From the NCBI GenBank assembly GCA_013331265.1, contig DUGS01000139.1, positions 1-8,980 of the forward strand: a DNA stretch of 8,980 nucleotides, in the 5' to 3' direction. The notes beneath the pieces are model-generated. The model ran no database searches and was not told the origin of the DNA. It saw only the letters and a list, made by a program, of their open reading frames with translations. This DNA is from Methanosarcina sp. (lineage in GTDB: Archaea > Halobacteriota > Methanosarcinia > Methanosarcinales > Methanosarcinaceae). Position 1 is the first letter of the stretch. Each line of letters opens with the position of its first letter. A program made the position numbers and the translations under genes. Below are positions 1 to 5,635 of the stretch, piece by piece.

Positions 1-1
1 T

Positions 2-928
2 GTCGTTGCAGCCCCTGATGGTGTCATGGCCCAGACAAAGGAACACATCTTCCTCTCAAGAACTCTTGGTATCAACCAGCTCATTGTTGCTGTTAACAAG
101 ATGGATGCAGTTGAATACAGCGAGAAGAGGTACAAGGAAGTTGTCGAACAGGTATCCGGAATTCTGAAAATGGTTGGGTTCAAGCCAAGCGAAATTCCAT
201 TCATACCGACCTCTGCATATCAGGGCGACAACTTTAGCAAACTCAGTGAAAATACTCCCTGGTACAAGGGCCAATATGTGATGGAAGCCCTCAACAACCT
301 CAAGGAGCCAGAAAAGCCCTCCACTCTCCCACTCAGGATCCCTGTCGAAGATGCATACACCATCTCCGGTATCGGAACTGTGCCTGTAGGCAGGGTTGAA
401 ACCGGTGTTATGAAGAAGGGTGACAAGGTAGTTTTCATGCCAGGTGGAGCCAGCGGTGAAGTTAAGTCCATTGAAATGCACCACGAAGAAATTCCACAGG
501 CAGTCCCAGGTGACAACATCGGCTGGAACGTCCGTGGTATCGGCAAAGCCGATGTCCGCAGAGGAGACGTCTGTGGTCATGTTGACAACCCACCAAAGGT
601 TGCTGACGAGTTTGTTGGACAGATCGTGGTCCTTCAGCACCCCTCCGCAATCACTGCAGGGTACACACCTGTTTTCCACGCCCACACCTCCCAGATCGCA
701 TGCCAGCTGATCGCTCTTAACAGGAAGCTGGACCCGAAGACTGGCCAGGTAAAGGAAGAAAACCCAACCTTCATTAAGGCTGGAGATGCAGCAATCGTTA
801 CCATCAAACCAACAAAGCCGATGGTCATCGAGCCCGTAAAAGAGATTCCACAGCTCGGCAGGTTCGCTATCCGTGATATGGGTATGACAATTGCCGCAGG
901 CATGTGCATGAGTGTTAAGCAGAAATAA
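2..928 (+). CDS. tuf: Translation elongation factor EF-1A (EF-Tu family), 3' part only
   Basis: This is the GTPase that delivers aminoacyl-tRNA to the ribosome. The reading frame is already open at the left edge (VVAAPDGVMAQTKEH), so the true start lies outside the window; 308 residues are present, against about 420 for archaeal EF-1A. Visible are the G4 guanine-specificity motif NKMD (bases 88-102 region), the G5-like TSAYQGDN, and the beta-barrel domains 2 and 3 (for example PLRIPVEDAYTISGIGTVPVGRVETG, written here as PLRIPVEDAY followed by TISGIGTVPVGRVETG). The G1 P-loop and switch regions are cut off. The protein ends normally in MSVKQK with TAA. The gene is followed 38 bases later by rpsJ on the same strand, the conserved archaeal str-operon order. 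Identification is very secure. Confidence 0.97.
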   Translation, partial: VVAAPDGVMAQTKEHIFLSRTLGINQLIVAVNKMDAVEYSEKRYKEVVEQVSGILKMVGFKPSEIPFIPTSAYQGDNFSKLSENTPWYKGQYVMEALNNLKEPEKPSTLPLRIPVEDAYTISGIGTVPVGRVETGVMKKGDKVVFMPGGASGEVKSIEMHHEEIPQAVPGDNIGWNVRGIGKADVRRGDVCGHVDNPPKVADEFVGQIVVLQHPSAITAGYTPVFHAHTSQIACQLIALNRKLDPKTGQVKEENPTFIKAGDAAIVTIKPTKPMVIEPVKEIPQLGRFAIRDMGMTIAAGMCMSVKQK

Positions 929-931
929 CAC

Positions 932-958
932 TCTCCTTTTTTCATTTTTTAAAGGAGA
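932..958 (+). promoter_or_regulatory. Hairpin that contains the rpsJ ribosome binding site
   Basis: In the 38-base gap between EF-1A and rpsJ, TCTCCTTT (932-939) is perfectly complementary to AAAGGAGA (951-958), with an 11-base loop. The right arm contains the GGAG Shine-Dalgarno core (954-957), nine bases before the rpsJ ATG. Folding would hide the ribosome binding site. The complementarity is seen directly; a role in translational control is inference. It could also be chance in a T-rich, A-rich spacer. Confidence 0.45.
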
Positions 959-966
959 AAAAAGGT

Positions 967-1275
967 ATGCAAAAAGCTAGAATAAGATTGTCAGGCATCA
1001 GTCCTAAAGATCTGGACGGAGTCTGTAACCAGGTAAAGTCAATTGCGGAACGGACAGGAGTTAGCATTTCAGGGCCAGTCCCGCTGCCCACAAAGAAGCT
1101 TCTCGTTCCTACAAGGAAGAGCCCAAGCGGTGATGGGACTGCAACCTGGGACCACTGGGAAATGCGCGTACACAAGAGGCTCATCGACATAGCAGCCGAT
1201 GAAAGAGCACTCCGCCAGCTCATGAGAATCCAGGTCCCAAAAGACATAAGCATCGAGATTGTACTCGAAGGATAA
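967..1275 (+). CDS. rpsJ: 30S ribosomal protein S10 (uS10)
   Basis: A 102-residue small-subunit ribosomal protein with the family's usual length in archaea. Recognisable parts are the N-terminal QKARIRLSG strand, the GPVPLPTKK segment (about residues 36-44), HKRLIDI (about 75-81) and the C-terminal VPKDISIEIVLEG. S10 binds 16S rRNA in the head of the small subunit. The ATG at 967 is supported by GGAG at 954-957. It is very likely cotranscribed with EF-1A just upstream, as is usual in archaea, and is followed by hairpin elements that probably end the operon. Confidence 0.97.
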   Translation: MQKARIRLSGISPKDLDGVCNQVKSIAERTGVSISGPVPLPTKKLLVPTRKSPSGDGTATWDHWEMRVHKRLIDIAADERALRQLMRIQVPKDISIEIVLEG

Positions 1276-1277
1276 AT

Positions 1278-1340
1278 GCAAAAAACGCCAGGTTACAGAA
1301 CATCTCTGTACCCGGTTTGCAAATTCCTTTTCACTTTGTT
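1278..1340 (+). terminator. Probable terminator or 3'-UTR hairpin after rpsJ
   Basis: Three bases after the rpsJ stop, TACAGA (1294-1299) pairs with TCTGTA (1305-1310) around a 5-base loop. The stem continues imperfectly through GG/CC (1291-1292 with 1312-1313) to an outer GCAAA (1278-1282) with TTTGC (1316-1320). A T-rich stretch (TTCCTTTTCACTTTGTT, 1324-1340) follows, which suits archaeal T-tract termination. Mismatches and an internal loop make the structure less than ideal. Confidence 0.5.
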
Positions 1341-1369
1341 ATTCCTGAATATTTACTTTATCCACATTT

Positions 1370-1435
1370 GAGAAATTTGCCGGCGGCTGCCCCTGTGAGG
1401 GCTATTTCAGCCAGAGGAGATTCTGCAAATTTCTC
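1370..1435. other. Nested stem-loop element between rpsJ and the DUF4139 gene
   Basis: GAGAAATTTGC (1370-1380) and GCAAATTTCTC (1425-1435) form a perfect 11-bp inverted repeat. Inside it lie GGCT (1385-1388) with AGCC (1409-1412) and GCCC (1389-1392) with GGGC (1399-1402), so the 66 bases can fold into a long branched or stacked hairpin. The core is GC-rich in an AT-rich spacer, and T-rich DNA follows on the + strand (1452-1486). It lies between convergent genes, so a bidirectional or back-up terminator is the simplest reading; a small RNA or intergenic repeat is possible. Confidence 0.55.
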
Positions 1436-1510
1436 TCTCCAATGATTTTATATATCTTTTCTTTGTATGTTTTAATTCCTGCTTTTAGATCTCAAGTTCG
1501 TCTATTGATC

Positions 1511-1560
1511 TTCTACCTTACTCTATCTTCTACCTTACTCTATCTTCTATTCTACTCCGG
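1511..1560. repeat. 17-bp tandem repeat, two perfect copies plus a degenerate third
   Basis: The unit TTCTACCTTACTCTATC occurs at 1511-1527 and 1528-1544, followed by the partial copy TTCTATTCTACTCCGG at 1545-1560. The + strand is pyrimidine-rich. The array abuts the stop codon of the DUF4139 gene, so it would form the start of that gene's 3' untranslated region (purine-rich in the RNA). Confidence 0.85.
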
Positions 1561-3054
1561 TTAATATCTGTTCTCTACTGTATAGGTAATGGTTTTCGTA
1601 CCGTTTGCAGGGACTGTCACTTTAAACTCAATGGTAAAGGCATCGGTTTTTACATATTCATCTGAGTTTTCCAGAATTTCCCATTCCCCATAGAAATGCT
1701 CCACGACAGTCACATTCTGCGGTTCGGCTTTGCTGCTGTTGATTTTTATCTCATAACTGGCTCTTTCTACATCATCGCTGATGTGCTGGTAATCAGTCTG
1801 GTTTCTTGCGACTGTAAGGTCAAAGGCTGAACCCACAGCCACTTTCATCTCCTCACCCTCAGGAGTATGTTCTATTCTATCCTCTCCCAGAAACTGCAGT
1901 TCTCCTGCAGAATCGGTTTTATAAACTCTTACGATACCTGCCGGAAGAGGCATTCCAGGCCCGGTTTCGTTTGAGTTATTTAGAGTAAGGAAAATTCTGA
2001 CCCGTTCGCTCAGAGTATTGTCATAGATAAGCTCTTTTTCTACAGGTACGGAGTCCACAGAAAAAAGTGAGATCTGCTTTTCCTGGTTGTTTTTAAGGGT
2101 TGCAGGCCTCTCAAGGGTATAGAGATGGTATTCAGAAAAAGCTTCTTCGTTAAAGGAGGTTACAGCCTTTTCTTCAGCTGCCGCTTCTCCGGCACTTTCA
2201 GGCAGAGGCTGTACTGGTGGAGATACACGGTTTATTTCCCCGGAAACAAGTTTCACGGAAGTGTTTTCATAGGTAACCCCTGCCCTGTTGTCAATATTCG
2301 CCCAACCTTTTATATCAGCCTGCGTATCGTCTGCGTTACTCTCCAGGACATAACTTGCTTCCCAGCTTATGCCTTCTGTCAGGTAAGACGTGATGAGTTT
2401 ACGTGTCCCGTAGACGGGAGAATAAATCTGCCAGACAATAGTCGGTTTTGTTGAGAGCTCTGAAGCATTCTGCAGCTCGACCTTTGAGATTTCCCGGAGC
2501 ACTACAGCTTCCCCGGTTTCAGTTTCGAGGACAACTCCCCCGTCCTCATGGCTGAGCAGCCTGCCTGTATAAGTTTCACCGTTTGCGCCCACTACTGTAA
2601 TCTCCCTGCCAAGGTATTTTTCAAGCAAACTGGAACTGCTCAGGAGGTCATACTCATAGTTCTGTTCAAGGACAGTCACCTCGCCATTTTCAGGGTCTTC
2701 CACCATAACCGATGCAGGGATAATTCCGGAAGCAACATCCGTATATTCCACGCGGTTTTCCCCACTTTTAAGCTCGAAGTCCCGCCTCTCTTTTACGAGA
2801 GCGATACCCTGTTCATAAATGGTAAGTTCCAGATCCCTTCCGGCTTCAACTGCACCCGGACCCAGAGTTTCTAACGGGTTTGCAGCCGGAGTTCCCGCAG
2901 AAATTATCGAGTTCGGTACTGACTGGTTCCCTTCACTGCCGGACACATTTGCCTGAGCAATGCCTTCCGGGTGTGGAGGCATATAGGCTGAAAAAAGCAA
3001 TAAAAACCCTATAAGCCCTGTAATAATCCGTAAAAAGTATTTCTTCACTCCCAT
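1561..3054 (-). CDS. Exported DUF4139-domain protein, function unknown
   Basis: A 497-residue protein. Residues 5-24 form a hydrophobic signal sequence after a basic start (MGVKKYFLR), with a possible cleavage site after GIAQA (residue 35). Residues 71-200 resemble the N-terminal part of DUF4139 proteins (LTIYEQGIALVKERRDF). From about residue 205 the DUF4139 beta-rich domain is recognisable: WEASYVLE (231-238), GWANIDNRAGVTYENTSVKL (250-269), PLPAGIVRVYK (369-379), VGSAFDLTVAR (407-417) and a C-terminal VVEHFYGEWEI (450-460). There is no C-terminal membrane anchor. About ten N-X-S/T sequons (for example N36, N196, N264, N418, N447, N484) fit a secreted or surface glycoprotein, though modification is inference. 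No Shine-Dalgarno site precedes the ATG, and a TATA box lies about 27 bases upstream, suggesting a leaderless transcript. No function can be given from sequence. Confidence 0.88.
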   Translation of the reverse strand: MGVKKYFLRIITGLIGFLLLFSAYMPPHPEGIAQANVSGSEGNQSVPNSIISAGTPAANPLETLGPGAVEAGRDLELTIYEQGIALVKERRDFELKSGENRVEYTDVASGIIPASVMVEDPENGEVTVLEQNYEYDLLSSSSLLEKYLGREITVVGANGETYTGRLLSHEDGGVVLETETGEAVVLREISKVELQNASELSTKPTIVWQIYSPVYGTRKLITSYLTEGISWEASYVLESNADDTQADIKGWANIDNRAGVTYENTSVKLVSGEINRVSPPVQPLPESAGEAAAEEKAVTSFNEEAFSEYHLYTLERPATLKNNQEKQISLFSVDSVPVEKELIYDNTLSERVRIFLTLNNSNETGPGMPLPAGIVRVYKTDSAGELQFLGEDRIEHTPEGEEMKVAVGSAFDLTVARNQTDYQHISDDVERASYEIKINSSKAEPQNVTVVEHFYGEWEILENSDEYVKTDAFTIEFKVTVPANGTKTITYTVENRY

Positions 3055-3076
3055 AGTATAATTAATGGGGTTTGGA

Positions 3077-3103
3077 TTTATATATACATGGATTTATATA
3101 AAA
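3077..3103 (-). promoter_or_regulatory. TATA-box promoter(s) for the DUF4139 gene
   Basis: On the - strand, TATATATAAA lies at 3086-3077 and a second, TTTTATATAAAT, at 3103-3092. Archaeal transcription normally starts about 25 bases after the TATA centre. The first box would start transcription at or beside the ATG (3054), giving a leaderless mRNA, in agreement with the absence of a ribosome binding site. The second would give a leader of roughly 15 bases. Confidence 0.6.
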
Positions 3104-3192
3104 TTGAAATATCTTTTTCCCATAAAACCTTATTCGCTTTACCAAACCTTTCTTGTCACGCTCGACGAAGGAGAGCGGCCTTTTCCGAAAAA

Positions 3193-3243
3193 GAGAAGAA
3201 AGAAGAAATGAGAAGAAAGAAGAAATGAGAAGAAAGAAGAAAT
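3193..3243. repeat. 17-bp tandem repeat, three perfect copies
   Basis: The unit GAGAAGAAAGAAGAAAT occurs without change at 3193-3209, 3210-3226 and 3227-3243. It is entirely purine apart from one T per unit on the + strand. It lies upstream of the DUF4139 promoter. No open reading frame of note covers it. The period is the same as in the array at the other end of that gene, but the units differ in sequence. Confidence 0.9.
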
Positions 3244-3653
3244 AGAAAAAACTAAAAATATAAGTTGAGAATGAAAAGCAATCGGTGGAAACAATAGCAA
3301 ACCAGTAATATTGCTAGAAAATAGAATTAAAAACGGTAAAAAACCAGAGAAGACTTAAACGAAACAGGCTTGAACTATGCCTGAAAAATACTTTTCTCCA
3401 CATTCGTTTTTATTATTTTGCTAATTTTCAAACATCTTCTTCTCGTTCTTTTTGTGAAGGGCCGCCAGACAAGCTGGCGGAGGCATTATAGATTTGCTTG
3501 AATTAAAAACGTGCCTGGGGTAATAAGTAATGTTTATCTAACTGACATGCCGCTCGGATCCGGTGCATCGCAGGGAGAGAAAAACGAAAAACTTCCTTCT
3601 GGATTCCGAAATGGATAAATCAGTTAATTCAAGCTACTGATTTTAGAAATAAA
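3244..3653. other. AT-rich non-coding spacer with short inverted repeats
   Basis: No convincing gene is visible on either strand. Short dyads occur at 3295-3316 (TAGCAA/TTGCTA), 3365-3383 (CAGGC/GCCTG), 3462-3480 (GC-rich, listed separately), and 3617-3643 (AAATCAGT/ACTGATTT, 11-base loop). A wider 11-bp perfect inverted repeat, GCTTGAATTAA (3496-3506) and TTAATTCAAGC (3624-3634), brackets 117 bases. None can be assigned a role; some may be expected by chance in AT-rich DNA. Confidence 0.5.
3462..3480. other. GC-rich 7-bp hairpin in the intergenic region
   Basis: CCGCCAG (3462-3468) pairs perfectly with CTGGCGG (3474-3480) around the loop ACAAG. It stands out because the surrounding DNA is AT-rich. 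The flank on its left, read in reverse complement (GGCGGCCCTTCACAAAAAG), loosely resembles the sequence at about 3173-3192 (GCGGCCTTTTCCGAAAAAG), so the two places may be an imperfect inverted pair. The function is not known. Confidence 0.6.
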
Positions 3654-3681
3654 TGTATAAAAAACCGGCAAGGGCCAGTTT
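3654..3681 (-). terminator. Intrinsic-type terminator of the fwdB-like gene
   Basis: Read on the - strand, AACTGGC (3680-3674) pairs with GCCGGTT (3669-3663) with one G-U pair around the four-base loop CCTT, and the second arm runs straight into a T tract (GGTTTTTTATA, down to about 3655). It lies about 50 bases after the stop codon of the fwdB-like gene, and the orientation of the T run fixes the strand. Confidence 0.7.
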
Positions 3682-3731
3682 AAAAGTGAAAAATTTGCCC
3701 TCTTACACGAGTAATCCTTATTTTCTGGGCT

Positions 3732-5033
3732 TCAGATTTTTTCTTTGATTTTCTTAAAAAGCTGTTTTAAGGTGTCTTCATTACTCTTTGTGAACTCAAA
3801 GGAAGAAGACACAAAAGGCTCGAAGTGAATAGACACATCATCGAGTCTGTAGAAGGTCCCATCGCACTCCATTGCATCAATAACAGCCGGAAGTATAACA
3901 TCCGAGGCAACTGTTGTAGGACATGGAACAGTATCCAGGCAGATCACAGGAATTTCAGCAAGGTAAGCTGCACAGTCAGCCGGGACCTGATTTAAAAGAT
4001 CAGTGCATATCACAAAGACCGCGTCCACGTCCTTTTCCCTTAACAGGTCCACTGTAGTAAATTCACCGGGGTTGTAACGCGGGTACCCGCGCATGAAGTC
4101 AAGCCCGAAAGGATAGCCGTACATATAGGATGCGATCTGGTTAAAGCCTGCGACATTGCAGTGGCTGCGGAGAACCCCGAGGGTGAACCTTGTATAGTTG
4201 TTCAGTTCCTTTACGAGGTTCATGGCAAGTTCGGCATTTCTGTGCTTTCCGATTGAAGAAGAAAGACCGACACCTGCTGAGATTGAGCCGAAGTTACAGT
4301 TTTTCATCATATGGAGCATCTGTTCCATAACAGGGATAGGGACTCCTGTGATATCTTCTACTGAAGGATGAGGAGTTTTTCCGTGAAGCAGGGTAAGAAG
4401 TGCACTTATTAGTTCATAATCTGAGTTAGGGTTAAGCTGCACATGCAGGTCGGAAGCCTCCGAAGTAGGAGTTTTTCTTGGGTCTACCGTGATAACTGTC
4501 CTGTCAAAAAGCCCGCGTCTGGTCCAGTAACCTCTCGGGAAAACCCCATACCTGGACATCTGCCTGGGCATGGATTCAAGAGGGTTGGTCCCCCAGTAGA
4601 CTATGAGGTCGCCTCTGTTTTTCTTCTGCCCTTCGGTTGCACAGACTTTTCCGGACTCCTGAGTTCCCATGGCTATAGGCCCATTGCCAATAGTGGTGTT
4701 CGAATCAACAACTGCACCCAGATATTCCCCGATCTTGAGCCCTATTTTATGTGTTTCACAGGAAGTATCGCTGCCCATGAAAAGCAGAGGACGTTTTGCC
4801 GAAACGAGGATATCAGCAGCTTTTTCAAGGGCTTCGTCCCAGGAAACCGGTTTTAATTTGCCTCTATCTTTTATAAGAGGCTGCCGGAACCGGTGAGGGT
4901 TTGCAAGAATCTTAAACCGGGCATTTCCTACCTTACAGATATTTTTAGCTTCGATTATTCCGGCTCTGAATTCAACCTGAATATCGTCGCAGACAGCCCC
5001 ACAGGCAGGACAAATTATGTTTTTTAAGGACAT
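3732..5033 (-). CDS. Stand-alone formylmethanofuran dehydrogenase subunit B-like protein (FwdB/FmdB family)
   Basis: A 433-residue cytoplasmic protein of the family that carries the Mo- or W-bis-pterin site reducing CO2 to formate in the first step of methanogenesis. An N-terminal [4Fe-4S] motif is seen as C8-x2-C11-x3-C15 with C33. The stretch VCATEGQKKNRGDLIVYWG (from residue 130) matches the family's metal-ligand region, where C131 would take the place of the Cys or Sec ligand. Other family motifs are SRYGVFPRG (160-168), VDPRKT (183-188), FMRGYPRYNPGEF (313-325) and a C-terminal DGTFYRLDD (391-399). Length fits the family. Unlike what I recall of canonical FwdB, HPRHMSRY reads MPRQMSRY (155-162) and the DPGAHFP-like site reads DLLNQVP (345-351). 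No A, C, D, F or G subunit gene is beside it. GGAGGG (5047-5042) supports the ATG at 5033. It may be a paralogue with a changed role. Confidence 0.87.
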   Translation of the reverse strand: MSLKNIICPACGAVCDDIQVEFRAGIIEAKNICKVGNARFKILANPHRFRQPLIKDRGKLKPVSWDEALEKAADILVSAKRPLLFMGSDTSCETHKIGLKIGEYLGAVVDSNTTIGNGPIAMGTQESGKVCATEGQKKNRGDLIVYWGTNPLESMPRQMSRYGVFPRGYWTRRGLFDRTVITVDPRKTPTSEASDLHVQLNPNSDYELISALLTLLHGKTPHPSVEDITGVPIPVMEQMLHMMKNCNFGSISAGVGLSSSIGKHRNAELAMNLVKELNNYTRFTLGVLRSHCNVAGFNQIASYMYGYPFGLDFMRGYPRYNPGEFTTVDLLREKDVDAVFVICTDLLNQVPADCAAYLAEIPVICLDTVPCPTTVASDVILPAVIDAMECDGTFYRLDDVSIHFEPFVSSSFEFTKSNEDTLKQLFKKIKEKI

Positions 5034-5145
5034 AATCCCAGCCCTCCTACATAAATCTCCAATTCCAATATTACATATTCGGTGACCTTTTCATAACAGA
5101 AAAACAGGTTATTAGCTTGCATTTTACTTGCCTCTCAACATTGTT

Positions 5146-5211
5146 CTGTGCGCTGCACAGCAGTTCATTTTCATATTAAATGAACAGTGCACAGCAATTG
5201 TACAGCACTGT
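5146..5211. repeat. Cluster of inverted and direct repeats upstream of the fwdB-like gene
   Basis: Three dyads follow one another: CTGTGC/GCACAG (5146-5151 with 5155-5160), GTTCATTT/AAATGAAC (5163-5170 with 5178-5185) and ACAGTGC/GCACTGT (5184-5190 with 5205-5211). The 9-mer TGCACAGCA occurs at 5154-5162 and 5188-5196, with a one-base variant TGTACAGCA at 5199-5207. The cluster is 110-180 bases before the fwdB-like start codon on the - strand. It could be a regulator binding region, part of the leader RNA, or the 5' part of the candidate RNA on the + strand. Confidence 0.6.
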
Positions 5212-5250
5212 GTCATTTTTATGAACTAGTACTTCAATGTCAACAGGTCT

Positions 5251-5415
5251 CAGGAATACGCCTTTTTTCCTGCATCAAGGAAGACGGGTGGGGGAACCAG
5301 AGAGAGTCCAGGACTTTCCAGGTCCCAATAGAAAAAACCGTGTTCAAGTTTTTTGCTGTTGTTTGCCAGTTAACAGATTCTCAGATCTGTGTTTGTTGCC
5401 GGCAAACTTTTTTTT
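5251..5415 (+). ncRNA. Candidate structured small RNA ending in a hairpin plus T8 run
   Basis: Four hairpins follow in 165 bases with no overlap. P1: CAGGAA/TTCCTG (5251-5256, 5267-5272). P2: GGGA(A)CC with GGTCCC (5292-5298, 5321-5326) stacked on GAGAGTC/GACTTTC (5302-5308, 5312-5318) with a CAG loop. P3: AAAAAAC/GTTTTTT (5332-5338, 5348-5354). P4: GTTTGCC/GGCAAAC (5361-5367, 5401-5407) enclosing ACAGAT/ATCTGT (5373-5378, 5385-5390). P4 is followed at once by eight T (5408-5415), a terminator signature on the + strand. P2 contains a G-U pair that works only in the + strand RNA. The 5' end is not defined; the AT-rich CATATTAAAT at 5172-5181 is a weak TATA candidate. The alternative is a long 5' leader of the fwdB-like gene on the - strand. 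I do not recognise a known RNA family. Confidence 0.5.
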
Positions 5416-5420
5416 CGTGA

Positions 5421-5450
5421 ATTATATATAAACCCTGTAAAGAATTTACA
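5421..5450 (+). promoter_or_regulatory. Distal promoter with a 15-bp palindromic operator candidate, upstream of mop
   Basis: A strong archaeal TATA box (ATTATATATAAA, 5421-5432) is followed three bases later by TGTAAA-GAA-TTTACA (5436-5450), a perfect dyad with a 3-base centre. The dyad occupies the space between the TATA box and the expected start site near 5450-5455, a classic place for an archaeal repressor. A further TTTACA half-site is at 5514-5519. If used, this promoter gives mop a leader of about 180 bases. The regulator is not known. Confidence 0.5.
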
Positions 5451-5575
5451 TTTGAGATTAAATTTGCAATAAGATATAAACATATCGGCTCTTCACTTTT
5501 TTGAGCGGATAATTTACATCTATCTCCCAATAATAAAATAACAATACGGGAACTGATCTCAAGTTCGTAAGACTC

Positions 5576-5597
5576 ATATATATTCGTATATATAAAA
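5576..5597 (+). promoter_or_regulatory. mop: Proximal promoter of mop (TATA box within an AT dyad)
   Basis: TATATATAAAA (5587-5597) is a good archaeal TATA box; transcription would begin near 5613-5618, about 20 bases before the start codon and just before the ribosome binding site. The box is part of the dyad ATATATA-TTCG-TATATAT (5576-5593). TATATA half-sites recall those bound by bacterial ModE, but an AT-only dyad around a TATA box is weak evidence. GGAGG (5623-5627), within a near-perfect complement of the 16S 3' end (GGAGGATC), lies eight bases before the ATG. Confidence 0.6.
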
Positions 5598-5635
5598 ATA
5601 CCAATTAATTAACAACTTGAGTGGAGGATCAAATA

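Noticed and set aside
56..931. Long open frame on the - strand opposite EF-1A (291 codons)
   Set aside because: It is the shadow of a strongly conserved gene with biased codon use; its protein resembles nothing I recognise.
1278..1560. Possible tRNA or small gene in the rpsJ downstream spacer
   Set aside because: No cloverleaf, no TTC-loop box and no open frame; the hairpins and tandem repeat account for the notable sequence.
3193..3243. CRISPR-like array
   Set aside because: The 17-bp units are directly adjacent with no spacers, so this is a simple tandem repeat.
3549..3566. CGGATCCG palindrome and GC-rich patch in the spacer near 3.55 kb
   Set aside because: An 8-bp palindrome is expected by chance; no tRNA or other RNA fold is supported around it.
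4443..4856. 137-codon open frame on the + strand inside the fwdB-like gene
   Set aside because: It lies wholly opposite a well-supported gene and has no motif or ribosome binding site.
5187..5420. Cys-rich 77-codon open frame on the + strand starting with GTG
   Set aside because: No ribosome binding site, no recognisable domain, and it runs through the hairpins and into the T8 run; the RNA structure explains this stretch better.
5621..5635. Five-codon N-terminal extension of Mop from the GTG at 5621
   Set aside because: These bases are the ribosome binding site (GTGGAGGATC); starting at 5636 gives the normal family length.
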